NCBI RefSeq assembly: GCF_001422725.1
Contig: NZ_LMMA01000036.1
Span: 134,274-198,273 of the forward strand
Source: Flavobacterium sp. Leaf82
GTDB taxonomy: Bacteria > Bacteroidota > Bacteroidia > Flavobacteriales > Flavobacteriaceae
Direction: 5' to 3'
DNA: 64,000 bases
A model generated the notes under the pieces. It was given only the letters and a program-made list of their open reading frames with translations. It was not told where the DNA came from and did not search any database. Each line of letters starts with the position of its first letter. Within the stretch, counting starts at the first letter, position 1. The translations under genes and the position numbers were made by a program. This document shows, in pieces, positions 52,937-62,825 of this stretch.

Positions 52937-53809
52937 ATGGAACTCAGACAACTAAAATACTTTCTTAAAGCAAAAGAATTACTCAACTTTACCGAAGCTG
53001 CAAATAGCTTAAACATCAGCCAAAGTACTTTATCGCAACAAATTAAACAGCTTGAAGATGAGCTACAAATTTCGCTTTTTAATAGAATTGGCAAACGAAT
53101 TACCTTAACCGAAGCCGGAGATTTATTCTCCAGTTTTGCCTTGCAAAGTATCAGCAAAGCAAATGAAGGGTTTCAGTTATTAAAGGATTTAAACAATCTC
53201 AATACCGGAAAAATTGCGATTGGCGTAACCTATGCTTTACGTGATATATTGACGCAAACTGTAATTGAATTCAATACAAAATATCCTAAAATCGAATTCG
53301 AAATTGTGTTTGGCACTTCTAAGGAATTAATAGAAAAACTAAATCATTTTGAACTGGATGTTATCCTTACTTTTGAAGAAATTATTACCGAAAATCATTT
53401 TAAATATCAGGCACTTTTTACCTCGCCAATGACTTTGGTAACGGCAACAGAATCTGCTTTAAAAAACAAGAAATCCATATCCTTAAAAGAAATCAGTAAA
53501 TTATCCCTTGCGTTTCCTGCAAAAGGGTATAGTACGACCCAATTTATTAGTGATGCTTTTACCAAAAGCAAATTGCATCCAAAAGTGGCGATCGAAATCA
53601 ACGATATTCCAACACTCTTAGAACTCGTAAAAAGCGGGAATTGGTACACGATTCTTACCCAAACCACCATTAAAAGCGAAAAAGGAGTTTCGTGTATCCC
53701 GATAGAAGGAAAAAATATGACGAGAACAGCAATGATAATTTCGATTAAAGAAGTCTATGAAAAGAAAGCGGTTAAGGTATTTTTAGATATTTTGAAATCG
53801 TTGGTTTAG
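52937..53809 (+). CDS. LysR-type transcriptional regulator
   Basis: 290 residues. The winged HTH spans 1-60 (LRQLKYFLKAKELLNFTEAANSLNISQSTLSQQIKQLEDEL) and is followed by a type 2 binding-fold effector domain from about 90 (GKIAIGVTYALRDILTQTVIEF). A -7 box TATATTTG lies at 52881-52888, so transcription would start about 40 bp before the start codon. It is divergent from the beta-lactamase-fold gene, the usual layout for a LysR regulator and its target. Effector unknown. Confidence 0.88.
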   Translation: MELRQLKYFLKAKELLNFTEAANSLNISQSTLSQQIKQLEDELQISLFNRIGKRITLTEAGDLFSSFALQSISKANEGFQLLKDLNNLNTGKIAIGVTYALRDILTQTVIEFNTKYPKIEFEIVFGTSKELIEKLNHFELDVILTFEEIITENHFKYQALFTSPMTLVTATESALKNKKSISLKEISKLSLAFPAKGYSTTQFISDAFTKSKLHPKVAIEINDIPTLLELVKSGNWYTILTQTTIKSEKGVSCIPIEGKNMTRTAMIISIKEVYEKKAVKVFLDILKSLV

Positions 53810-53825
53810 AATTCTAATCAACAAA

Positions 53826-53857
53826 AAAGCCTTCAAAACAACTGTTTCAAAGGCTTT
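53826..53857. terminator. Bidirectional terminator between LysR and GH3 genes
   Basis: Stem AAAGCCTT/AAGGCTTT with inner AAAC/GTTT pairs. T residues flank both sides. Confidence 0.75.
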
Positions 53858-53896
53858 AAAATTATCTAATACTAACCAAAATATTAAATAATATGC

Positions 53897-56347
53897 TTAG
53901 GGTTTAAGTTCTGTAAACTTCGAATCGAGTTCGAAAGATTTCTTTACTTTTTCGACCGTAATTTCATTGGTTACTGAAAATTCAGCTGATTTTTTGATAT
54001 CTAAAGACGACGCTCCAACCAAAACTTTATAGGTTCCGGCTTCAGCAATCCAGGCGCTTTTGTTTTCTAAAAACGAAGCCAGGTCTTTTGGAGATAAAGT
54101 CAGTTCTAACATCTGGCTTTCTCCCGGTTTTAATTCTTTGGTTTTCGCAAAAGCTTTTAATTCTTCTTTGGGTTTATCAATTAATTTTGAGGGAGCCGAA
54201 AGATATAATTCTACAACTTCTTTTCCGGATACTTTTCCGGTATTTTTTACCGTAACAGAAACTGTCAATTTATCTTTGAAAGTTGGTGAGCTTAATTTTA
54301 CACCGGTATAATCGAATGTTGTATACGAACTTCCAAAACCAAATTCATACGATGGTTTTACATTGAAGGTATTAAAATAACGGTATCCTACATAAACGCC
54401 TTCTTCATAGGTTACTTCTTTTGGATTATCGACAGGAAATCCCGGAAAGTTCTTTGCCGATGGTGTATCTGCGTATTTCATTGGGAAAGTCATTGTTAGT
54501 TTTCCTGATGGATTTATTTTTCCGGAAACCACATCTGCAACAGAATGTCCGCCTTCCTGACCTGGCTGCCATGCTAATAAAACAGCATCTACTTTATCTT
54601 TCCACGATGCCGTTTCGATTACACCGCCAATATTTAAAATAACGACTACTTTTTTTCCTTTTGCATGAAAAGCTTTAGAAATCTTGTCCAGCATTTCGAT
54701 TTCTTCATTTGCCATATTAAAGTTATCATTAACTACCCTGTCCCCGCCTTCTCCTGAATTTCTTCCTAAAGTCACGAATGCAATCTCAGAACTTGCCGCT
54801 TTTTTAGCCAGAAACGCATCGTCCATTTTCATTTCAGGAAGTCTTTCCGGCAAAGCCAGAATTCCTTTTTCTTTTCTTCTCTCTTGTTCAGCCGCAACTT
54901 CCTTTTCGGCATGTGGCTGATACAAATCAACCAATTCTTTGTCTAATTTATAACCTGCAGCCGTCAGTCCTTCTAAAAGCGAAACGGTATGTTTATTATT
55001 CACGCTTCCGCTTCCTGTACCGCCTGTAATCCATGCATAAGACGTAACTCCAAACAAAGAAACCTCTTTTTGCTTGTCAGCAAATGGCAATGCATTATTC
55101 GTATTTTTAAGTAAAACCATTCCTTCGGCAGCAGCATTTCTGGTTACTTCTGCATTTTTAGCCAGATTGGGTTTATCGCTGTATTTATATTTGGCAAAAG
55201 TGGGCGTACGAAAAATATATTCTAAAATTCTTTTTGCGTTTGTATTTGCAACTTCCTGAGGCAGTTTACCGGAGTTTAATGCTTCTAACAATGCTTTTTT
55301 CTGAACCGGAATTCCAGGCATCAAAAGATCATTTCCTGCAATCATTTGTTTCACTACATCTGAGCTTGACCCTTTTTGTATCGATTCAAAACCCGGAAAA
55401 CCACCAAACCAGTCCGTCATTACAATCCCTTTAAAACCCCATTCGTTTCTTAAAACTTCCGTCAGCAAATCTTTACGGTCAGACGTATATTCGCCATTTA
55501 GTTTGTTGTAAGATGACATTACGGTCCACGGCTGTGACTCTTTTACAGTAATTTCAAAACCTTTTAAATATATTTCTCTGATCGCTCTTTCAGAAACGTG
55601 CGCATTGATTGTCAATCGGTTTGTTTCTTCGTTATTTACAGCAAAGTGTTTGATCGAAGTTCCCACGCCTTGCGACTGGATTCCGTTTACAATTGCTGCT
55701 GCCGTTTTTCCAGAAATCAACGGATCTTCAGAGTAGTATTCGAAGTTTCTTCCATTAAGCGGATTTCTTTGAATGTTTAAAGCAGGCGCCAATAAAACGT
55801 CAACACCATATTCCTTTACTTCATTTCCCATTGCTTTTCCAACCTCTTCTAAAAGTGCTTTATTCCAGGTCGATGCCAAAGCTGTTCCCACCGGAAACGC
55901 CGTTGCATAATAAGTTTTTGAGTCATTTTCTCTCTTTGGTTCAATTCGCAAACCTGCAGGACCATCAGCTACAACAGTTGCAGGGATTCCAAATCGTTCG
56001 AAAGCAGCAGTTCCTCCCGCCGCTCCGGGAACAAGACCTTGTTTAGAATCTCCAACAGGACCAGTCAAAACCTCGATTCCGGGCATTCCGGTACCAATAA
56101 GCAATTCGGCTTTTTCGGCATTGGTCATTTGTTTGATGATTTCGTCAATTCTTTTATCAACAGAAAGTCGGGTATCTTCCCACGGATCTAATTTTCCGTT
56201 TCTATTTAAATCTAAAAATTTAAATCCCTTAATCGTTAGAACCGGAGGATTTGTTTCATCATTCGGGATTTTATTCCAGGATAAATTAGAAAGCACTAAC
56301 GCCGTCAAAAGAGTAAAGCGTGCTGATTTTATAAGTGAATGTTTCAT
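53897..56347 (-). CDS. GH3 beta-glucosidase/xylosidase-type glycosidase, secreted
   Basis: 816 residues with a signal peptide. An N-terminal EF-hand-like loop (DLNRNGKLDPWED) is followed by the GH3 TIM barrel, with substrate-binding KHFAVNNEE and the nucleophile Asp312 in VMTDWFGG. The alpha/beta sandwich domain (from about 400, EGMVLLKN) and a fibronectin III-like C-terminal domain (VTVKNTGKVSGKEVVELYLSAP) follow. It trims beta-linked glucose, xylose or related sugars from oligosaccharides in the periplasm. It is divergent from a Nudix-type regulator. A 21-bp palindrome lies 54 bp in front of the start. Confidence 0.9.
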   Translation of the reverse strand: MKHSLIKSARFTLLTALVLSNLSWNKIPNDETNPPVLTIKGFKFLDLNRNGKLDPWEDTRLSVDKRIDEIIKQMTNAEKAELLIGTGMPGIEVLTGPVGDSKQGLVPGAAGGTAAFERFGIPATVVADGPAGLRIEPKRENDSKTYYATAFPVGTALASTWNKALLEEVGKAMGNEVKEYGVDVLLAPALNIQRNPLNGRNFEYYSEDPLISGKTAAAIVNGIQSQGVGTSIKHFAVNNEETNRLTINAHVSERAIREIYLKGFEITVKESQPWTVMSSYNKLNGEYTSDRKDLLTEVLRNEWGFKGIVMTDWFGGFPGFESIQKGSSSDVVKQMIAGNDLLMPGIPVQKKALLEALNSGKLPQEVANTNAKRILEYIFRTPTFAKYKYSDKPNLAKNAEVTRNAAAEGMVLLKNTNNALPFADKQKEVSLFGVTSYAWITGGTGSGSVNNKHTVSLLEGLTAAGYKLDKELVDLYQPHAEKEVAAEQERRKEKGILALPERLPEMKMDDAFLAKKAASSEIAFVTLGRNSGEGGDRVVNDNFNMANEEIEMLDKISKAFHAKGKKVVVILNIGGVIETASWKDKVDAVLLAWQPGQEGGHSVADVVSGKINPSGKLTMTFPMKYADTPSAKNFPGFPVDNPKEVTYEEGVYVGYRYFNTFNVKPSYEFGFGSSYTTFDYTGVKLSSPTFKDKLTVSVTVKNTGKVSGKEVVELYLSAPSKLIDKPKEELKAFAKTKELKPGESQMLELTLSPKDLASFLENKSAWIAEAGTYKVLVGASSLDIKKSAEFSVTNEITVEKVKKSFELDSKFTELKP

Positions 56348-56652
56348 TTTTGGAAATTTTAATTGTCTTTGAAATTTTAGAATTAAGTCTGTGGTATTTC
56401 ATTGCTTCATTATGAAGCAATATTAAAAACTTTTTCTCATATCAACAAATAAAATCCAATAAAATTTCACTTACCATAATTATAAATAACTAAAAATGAG
56501 TTATTATCAACAATTAAAGGGTATCATAAGAAAATAACGAACTGAAGAATTAACCTGAAAAGTGCTTTATTTTGGATTATAAACAGAAGTTTAGCTTTTT
56601 TTACTTTATTTATAATTTTCAAAAACAGTAAATTTGGACACAAATCATTACA
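56348..56652. promoter_or_regulatory. Divergent GH3/Nudix-regulator promoter region
   Basis: 305 bp. It contains a perfect odd-centred palindrome at 56401-56421 (ATTGCTTCAT-T-ATGAAGCAAT) on the GH3 side and TAAATTTG at 56629-56636 on the regulator side, 16 bp before its ATG. The middle is AT-rich with nothing else recognised. Confidence 0.55.
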
Positions 56653-57399
56653 ATGGAATTTAAAAAGATACTTGAAGAGCAGTCTGATGCAGCGTGGGAA
56701 AAATATATTCCGACACTTTCTATTGATTGCGTAATTTTCAGCTTTCATGAAACGGAGCTTCAGGTACTGACTGTCAAGATGAAAGATCAGGATTTATGGG
56801 GGCTTCCGGGTGGATATGTACAAAAAGAAGAAAACGTAGACGATGCTGCAATTCGTATCCTGAAGGACAGAACCGGAACGGAAAATATCTATTTGCAGCA
56901 ATTTTATACTTTTGGAAATCTAAAGCGTTCTGAAAGTGCTTTTGAAGATTACGCTGATTCTTTATGGAATAAACAGCGATTTGTTTCGATAGGTTATTAT
57001 GCGCTGGCAGAATATTCTCAGGTAAGTTTGGTTATCGACGAATACTCATCTGCTTGCGAATGGAAATCTATTGAGAATTTGCCTGTTTTCATGATGGATC
57101 ACAGAACTATTTTTGACAAAGCTTTACTAACACTCAGGGAACAATTAAACAATCATCCTATTGGCTACAACCTTCTTCCTGAGAAATTTACAATGCCTGA
57201 ACTTCAAAAATTATACGAAATCATTTTAGGTAAAAAACTGAATCGGGGTAATTTTTATCGCAAAATTTTACGTTATGATATCTTAACAAAATTAGACGAA
57301 TCAAGAAAAGGCGGTGCACATAAAGCGCCGGATTTATATAGTTTTGATTTAGAAAAATACAATATTGCGCTAAAAGAAGGTTTAAAAGGAAGTTGGTAA
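56653..57399 (+). CDS. Nudix-related transcriptional regulator (NrtR/AraR-like)
   Basis: 248 residues. It has an N-terminal Nudix fold (about 25-155, LWGLPGGYVQKEENVDDAAIRILKDRTG) and a C-terminal winged helix (about 170-240, FTMPELQKLYEIILGKKLNRGNFYRKIL). The catalytic REUXEEXGU core of the Nudix box is degraded to RILKDRTGT, so hydrolase activity is unlikely. This is the pattern of Bacteroidota AraR-type and NrtR-type regulators, which use the domain to sense a sugar or nucleotide. It is divergent from GH3, which it probably controls. The effector is not known. Arabinose would be the analogy with AraR. Confidence 0.85.
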   Translation: MEFKKILEEQSDAAWEKYIPTLSIDCVIFSFHETELQVLTVKMKDQDLWGLPGGYVQKEENVDDAAIRILKDRTGTENIYLQQFYTFGNLKRSESAFEDYADSLWNKQRFVSIGYYALAEYSQVSLVIDEYSSACEWKSIENLPVFMMDHRTIFDKALLTLREQLNNHPIGYNLLPEKFTMPELQKLYEIILGKKLNRGNFYRKILRYDILTKLDESRKGGAHKAPDLYSFDLEKYNIALKEGLKGSW

Positions 57400-57466
57400 T
57401 TTGAAAATATTTTTAATTTAAAACATTCATCTAAATCAGTATTATATACTATCAAATTTCACAAAA

Positions 57467-57492
57467 AAAACGCCCCATTTCTGAGGCGTTTT
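57467..57492. terminator. Terminator between the Nudix regulator and the basic secreted protein gene
   Basis: Stem AAAACGCC/GGCGTTTT with a CCATTTCTGA loop, between two convergent genes. Confidence 0.75.
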
Positions 57493-57512
57493 CAACTTTA
57501 CTGTTATTTTGA

Positions 57513-58010
57513 TTAGTGACGATCATCATGTCCGTGACCTTTATCTTTAGAATTTCCTTTTGATTTATTAGAATTATCCTTTTTCCCGTTTCCGTTTTGA
57601 TTTTTTGGCTTGTTATTTTGTTTTGCAGCCTTATCCGGTTTGTTTCCTCTGTTTTTTTGAGGAGGTCCCTGATATCCTTTAGGATAATTAGATCTGTGTT
57701 TGGTATGATACGTATAAGGCGCATCACCTTTATAATCATTTACCACAACTTTATAGCCAGAATACAAATCATATTGTCTGTATTTTGAAGGCAATCTGTT
57801 TTCGCGAACCCATTTACCATTATTATCATAAATAAACTGGCTTTGGTTAACATCATAATAGGTATCTATATCCGGTAAATAATAATATCTGCTGTCATCA
57901 TACCCTTGTGGACCCCAGTTTGGCGGTGTACCAATATTTACATTGATCGAAACTTGCGCTTGGGCAAAAACACTCATCAAGAGCATTAGTGCGATTCCTA
58001 ATTTTTTCAT
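57513..58010 (-). CDS. Small secreted basic protein of unknown function
   Basis: 165 residues with a clear signal peptide (GIALMLLMSVFAQAQ). Residues 20-100 are Tyr-rich (YDDSRYYYLPDIDTYYDVNQ, SKYRQYDLYSGYKVVVND), and the C-terminal 60 residues are a disordered Lys/Asn/Gly/Gln-rich tail ending in HGHDDRH. I do not recognise the family by name. Similar short proteins with a conserved YYYLPDI core are common in Flavobacteria. It stands alone between two terminators and is possibly periplasmic or cell-surface, with a cationic and metal-binding tail. Confidence 0.65.
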   Translation of the reverse strand: MKKLGIALMLLMSVFAQAQVSINVNIGTPPNWGPQGYDDSRYYYLPDIDTYYDVNQSQFIYDNNGKWVRENRLPSKYRQYDLYSGYKVVVNDYKGDAPYTYHTKHRSNYPKGYQGPPQKNRGNKPDKAAKQNNKPKNQNGNGKKDNSNKSKGNSKDKGHGHDDRH

Positions 58011-58146
58011 TTTGTAGTATTTAGTATTATTTGATTTGAATAAAGCTAAAGTAGTGCCAATAATTTGCCTTTACCCTATTCATTATACGGAAAGGCAAAA
58101 CTAATCGACGAAAAGCACCTCACAACCGACATATTTATAAAATAAA

Positions 58147-58173
58147 AAAACGCCTCAGAACCTGAGGCGTTTT
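58147..58173 (-). terminator. Terminator of the efflux operon
   Basis: Perfect stem AAAACGCCTCAG/CTGAGGCGTTTT with a 3-nt loop and a T run on the minus strand, 56 bp after the outer membrane factor stop. Confidence 0.85.
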
Positions 58174-58228
58174 TGTTTTAACAATTTAATTTAAACAATG
58201 ATCATTATACTACTATATTGATCATAAA

Positions 58229-59632
58229 TTATTTCCAGCCACCGCCTAATGCACGGTATAAATCGACTACAGCTTGTAATTTCTGTAAGTTATCATTAAT
58301 ACCGCTTAATTGTGCCGCTAAAAGATTTTGTTCAGATGTTAATACATCTGTATAATTGGTAGCAGAACTGTATTCTAAAAGTTCCTGAGTAAAATCAACT
58401 GCTTTTTCTAAAGCTGCAATTTGTTTTTCTCTCGAATCTTCTTTTTCAACTGCCATTTCATATGCATATAAAGCATTCGAAACTTCCTGACCCGCCACTA
58501 AAAGACTTTGCTGGAAATTATTCATCGCCTGCACTTGTCTGGATTGTGCTGTTGTTAATCTTGCGTTGTTAAGTCCCTGATTAAAAATTGGCTGCGTTAA
58601 ACCTCCTATCAAAGAATAAAAAACAGAATTAGTAAAGAAATCCGTCAATTGCAGATTCGAAAATCCACCGCTTGCCGTAAGCGTCAAACTAGGATAAAAA
58701 TATGTTTTAGCCATATTTGTTGTTTCAAAAGCCGCTCTTAAGTCAAATTCAGCCTGACGAATATCAGGGCGATTCTCTAACAATTGAGCCGGTAAACCTA
58801 TTGCGATTTTCTCAGGAATTACCTGATCTCCTAAAGTTCCTCTTTCAATTGGTCCTGAAGCTTGTCCTAACAAAATATTCAAAGCATTTTCAGTCTCGCG
58901 AATGCTTCTTTTTAAATCCGGAATCAAAACTTCTGCCGCATGTTGATTGGCTTCACTTTGTACTACAGACGCGCCTGTAACTATTGCGCCTTCTTTTAAA
59001 GCTTTTATAACTTCAACATTTTTAATACGGCTTTCTAATGTTGATTTAGTGATTTCTAATTGTTTATCATACGCTAACAATAAAAAATAATTATTTGCAA
59101 TGTCTGAAATCAATTGGGTCTGAACTGCTTGTTTCGCCGCATCTGTAGAAAGATAAGATGCTAAAGCTGCTCTTTTAGAACTGCTTAATTTTCCCCAGAT
59201 ATCCGCTTCCCATGAAGTGCTTAAACCTAATTTATAAGTCGTTGTCAGGGTATTGATATTAATTCCTGCCGGAAAATTCAATCCCGCCTCAGACTGTTTA
59301 TTACGTGTTACGTTCGCATCAGCATTTAGCGTTGGATAATACCCCAATTTAGCCTGACGTAAAGTGGCACGCGACTGAACGATATTTTCGATCGCATTTT
59401 TTAAGTTCAGGTTCTGATCTAATCCTTTTTGAATTAAGGCATTTAGTTTTTGATCTTTAAAAACAGTTTGCCAAGGCATATTAGCGATCGTAGCAGAATC
59501 AGCAGATGCCTGATCACGATACAGTTTATCTGTAGAAATTGTTGTGGGGCGTTCGTACTTTTTGGTAACGCAGGCACTTAAAAGTGTGACTGCGACTACC
59601 ATTATAATATATTTATTTGAACTATGAGTCAT
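58229..59632 (-). CDS. Outer membrane efflux lipoprotein (TolC/NodT family)
   Basis: 467 residues, lipoprotein (LLSAC, Cys21). Two outer membrane efflux protein repeats of paired long helices and short strands are seen: QARATLRQAKLGYYPTLNADANVTR in the first, and RPDIRQAEFDLRAAFETTNMAKTYFYPSLTLTA in the second. It forms the trimeric outer-membrane tunnel of an RND pump. It is the last gene of a three-gene operon, 19 bp after the inner membrane pump gene. Confidence 0.92.
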   Translation of the reverse strand: MTHSSNKYIIMVVAVTLLSACVTKKYERPTTISTDKLYRDQASADSATIANMPWQTVFKDQKLNALIQKGLDQNLNLKNAIENIVQSRATLRQAKLGYYPTLNADANVTRNKQSEAGLNFPAGININTLTTTYKLGLSTSWEADIWGKLSSSKRAALASYLSTDAAKQAVQTQLISDIANNYFLLLAYDKQLEITKSTLESRIKNVEVIKALKEGAIVTGASVVQSEANQHAAEVLIPDLKRSIRETENALNILLGQASGPIERGTLGDQVIPEKIAIGLPAQLLENRPDIRQAEFDLRAAFETTNMAKTYFYPSLTLTASGGFSNLQLTDFFTNSVFYSLIGGLTQPIFNQGLNNARLTTAQSRQVQAMNNFQQSLLVAGQEVSNALYAYEMAVEKEDSREKQIAALEKAVDFTQELLEYSSATNYTDVLTSEQNLLAAQLSGINDNLQKLQAVVDLYRALGGGWK

Positions 59633-59651
59633 CTCTGTCTTAATTAAATTA

Positions 59652-62600
59652 TTACTGTTTATGAGCTTCGATTAGTTGTACTTCGTCATCTTCATCTTCA
59701 TCATCATAACCTTCTTTTGCAGGACCGCTTACTTTTTCCTGTAAAGTCTGGAATATGATAAACAATACCGGAATAACAAATACTCCCAAAATGGTTCCAA
59801 TCAACATACCTCCAACAGCTCCTGTACCAATCGATTTGTTACCAACAGCTCCTGCTCCTGAAGCAAACATTAAAGGAACAAGTCCTAAAATAAAGGCAAA
59901 AGAGGTCATTAAAATTGGTCTCAAACGTGCTACGGCTCCTTCAACTGCCGCTTGTACAATTGGCATTCCTTTACGCCTTCTTTCCAGGGCAAATTCTACA
60001 ATCAAAATACCATTCTTGGCTAGTAATCCAATTAGCATGATTAAGGAAATCTGCAAGTAAATGTTACTGTTTAATTTGAATATGATCGAGAACAAATAAG
60101 CTCCTACAAGTCCAAACGGAATCGAGAATAATACGGCAAATGGTAAAATATAACTTTCGTATTGTGCACTTAATAAAAAGTAAACAAACACAAGACATAA
60201 TATAAAGATAAAAATCGTTTCACTTCCAGATGCCAATTCCTCACGTGTTAAACCTGAGAACTCGTAACCGTATCCTGCCGGAAGATTTTCTGCAGCAACT
60301 TCCTGAATCGCTTTAATGGCATCTCCTGAACTAAATCCCGGATTTGGCGCTCCTGTAATAGAGATAGATGTAAACAAGTTAAATCTTGAAATAGATTCCG
60401 GTCCAAAAACTCTGGTCATTTTTACAAACTCTGTAATTGGTGCCATTGTTCCTGCACTGTTTCTGACAAATATTTTGTTTAATCCTTCCGTATTTGTACG
60501 GAACTCCGGCGAAGCCTGAATCATAACACGATATTGTTTACCGAATTTATTGAAATTCGAAGCATACAATCCACCATAATAACCTTGCATCGTAGAAAGA
60601 ATCGAATTGACAGGAACTCCTGCATCTTTTGCTTTTGCCAGATTAATATCCATCATATATTGAGGGAAACCGGGATTAAAAGGCGTTGTTGCATATTGTA
60701 TTTCAGGACGTTTTGATAGTTTTTCTAAAAAGTCTGTATTTACTTTATAGAATTCTGCCGTAGAGTGTCCTCCTTTATCCTGCAACTGAAATTCGAATCC
60801 ACCACTTTGTCCAAATCCCTGAATTGTTGGCGGGGAAATAAAGAAAATATTAGCTTCACGAATACCGCTTGTTTTGGCAAAAAGCTGACCAATCACGTCA
60901 TCTACACTTAGCTCACGTTTTTCCCATGTTTCAAGCTTTACAATAACCATACTGTACGCACTTCCTGCTCCTGCTGTAAAGTTTTGTCCAACAATACGCA
61001 GTGTGTTTTTAACACCCGGAATCGTTTTGGCGATACTATCCACTTTTTTCGCTATAACATCAGAACGCTCCATAGAAGCTGATGGCGGCAAACTAATATT
61101 GGCAAAAACAGTTCCCTGATCTTCTGCCGGAACGAACGCTGATGGCGTTGTTTTCATCATGTAAAATAAGGCTGCCCCGGCAAAAACAATAGCCGCTAAT
61201 ACAATCCATTTTTTTACAGAAAGAAACTGAACTGATCTTTTATACTTATTCGTAACATTATCAAAAGCAACGTTAAACGACGTATAGAATCTCTGAATAA
61301 AACTTTTATGTTTATGATCGTCAGCATGTGGTTTTAAAAGCAAAGCACACAATGCCGGACTTAAAGTCAAGGCGTTAATTGCCGAAAGAATAATCGCCAC
61401 CGCTAATGTAATACCAAATTGCTTGTAGAAAACCCCTGTAGATCCGGTGATAAAAGTAACCGGAATAAATACGGCTGCCATTACAAGTGTGATCGAGATA
61501 ATTGCTCCGGAAATTTCATCCATCGCATCAATCGTAGCTTTTTTAGACGATTTATAACCATGATCCAGTTTGGCATGGACTGCCTCGACGACGACAATCG
61601 CATCATCGACCACAATACCAATGGCAAGAACCATCGCAAAAAGCGTTAATAAGTTAATCGTAAACCCAAATAAATTCAGGAAGAAAAATGTACCTACAAT
61701 CGCAACGGGAACGGCAATTGCCGGAATTAACGTTGATCTAAAATCCTGAAGGAAAATAAATACTACGATAAATACCAATATAAAAGCTTCAATCAAAGTA
61801 TGAATTACTTTCTCGATAGAAGCATCTAAGTTCTCATTAACATCGACAAGAATAGTATATTTTACTCCTTTCGGAAATGTCTTTGCGGCATCTTCAATCA
61901 GTTTTTTAGAGTTGTTGATTACATCACGGGCATTCGATCCCGGAGTCTGGCTTATCGCCATTGCAGCAGATTCTACACCATTTGTTTTAATGGTTGAGGA
62001 ATAACTTAAAGATCCCAATTCTACTTTAGCAACATCTTTTAATCGCAACATTTGTCCGTTTCCAACAGATTTTATTACGATATCTCCAAATTCCTGAGCG
62101 CTTGTCAAACGTCCTTTATACTTGATTACGTATTGAAAAGCCTGATCTCCGTTCTCACCAAATTTACCTGGTGCAGCTTCGATATTTTGTTCTGCCAAAG
62201 CAGCTGAGATATCACTTGGAATCAATTTGTATTGCTGCATGATATCCGGTTTCAACCAGATTCTCATAGAGTAATCTTTTGCTCCAAAAACGGTTACATC
62301 TCCTACCCCAACTACACGCTGAATTTGAGGTACAAGATTGATTTTGGCATAATTTTGAAGAAAAGTCTGATCATAAGCAGGATCATCACTATATAAAGAG
62401 AAAATTACCAGGTTACTACTCTGACTTTTTGTTACCGTTACCCCCGCCTGAGTTACCTCTACCGGCAATAAACTTGTAGCTCTCGAAACCCTGTTTTGAA
62501 CGTTTACCGCTGCTAAATCAGGATTTGTTCCTACTTTAAAAAAGATTTTTATAGAAGCATTACCATCATTGGTTGCTGTAGAAGTCATGTAAGTCATGTT

Positions 62601-62819
62601 TTCTACACCATTAATTTGCTCTTCAAGCGGAATTACGATACTTTTAAGTACCACATCTGCATTTGCTCCTGTATAACTTGCCGATACGTTTACCGTAGGC
62701 GGAGCAATATCAGGATATTGAGAAATAGGCAGCTCAATGAGCCCCAATACACCTAAGATGACAATAATAACAGATATTACTGTCGAAAGTACAGGTCTTT
62801 GTATGAATATTTTAAACAT
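59652..62819 (-). CDS. RND multidrug efflux transporter (HAE1/AcrB-type)
   Basis: 1055 residues, twelve membrane helices and two large periplasmic loops. Helix 4 carries the proton-relay Asp pair (GIVVDDAIVVVEAVH). N-terminal MFKIFIQRPVLSTVISVIIVILGVLGLIELPISQYPDIAPPTV is the classic HAE1 start, and GPEXISRFN plus AFILGLVPLMFASGAGA are conserved. The C-terminus is acidic (DDEDEDDEVQL). It exports hydrophobic drugs or bile-type compounds with proton drive. The substrate range is not readable. It is 6 bp after the adaptor gene. Confidence 0.95.
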   Translation of the reverse strand: MFKIFIQRPVLSTVISVIIVILGVLGLIELPISQYPDIAPPTVNVSASYTGANADVVLKSIVIPLEEQINGVENMTYMTSTATNDGNASIKIFFKVGTNPDLAAVNVQNRVSRATSLLPVEVTQAGVTVTKSQSSNLVIFSLYSDDPAYDQTFLQNYAKINLVPQIQRVVGVGDVTVFGAKDYSMRIWLKPDIMQQYKLIPSDISAALAEQNIEAAPGKFGENGDQAFQYVIKYKGRLTSAQEFGDIVIKSVGNGQMLRLKDVAKVELGSLSYSSTIKTNGVESAAMAISQTPGSNARDVINNSKKLIEDAAKTFPKGVKYTILVDVNENLDASIEKVIHTLIEAFILVFIVVFIFLQDFRSTLIPAIAVPVAIVGTFFFLNLFGFTINLLTLFAMVLAIGIVVDDAIVVVEAVHAKLDHGYKSSKKATIDAMDEISGAIISITLVMAAVFIPVTFITGSTGVFYKQFGITLAVAIILSAINALTLSPALCALLLKPHADDHKHKSFIQRFYTSFNVAFDNVTNKYKRSVQFLSVKKWIVLAAIVFAGAALFYMMKTTPSAFVPAEDQGTVFANISLPPSASMERSDVIAKKVDSIAKTIPGVKNTLRIVGQNFTAGAGSAYSMVIVKLETWEKRELSVDDVIGQLFAKTSGIREANIFFISPPTIQGFGQSGGFEFQLQDKGGHSTAEFYKVNTDFLEKLSKRPEIQYATTPFNPGFPQYMMDINLAKAKDAGVPVNSILSTMQGYYGGLYASNFNKFGKQYRVMIQASPEFRTNTEGLNKIFVRNSAGTMAPITEFVKMTRVFGPESISRFNLFTSISITGAPNPGFSSGDAIKAIQEVAAENLPAGYGYEFSGLTREELASGSETIFIFILCLVFVYFLLSAQYESYILPFAVLFSIPFGLVGAYLFSIIFKLNSNIYLQISLIMLIGLLAKNGILIVEFALERRRKGMPIVQAAVEGAVARLRPILMTSFAFILGLVPLMFASGAGAVGNKSIGTGAVGGMLIGTILGVFVIPVLFIIFQTLQEKVSGPAKEGYDDEDEDDEVQLIEAHKQ

Positions 62820-62825
62820 TTTTTC

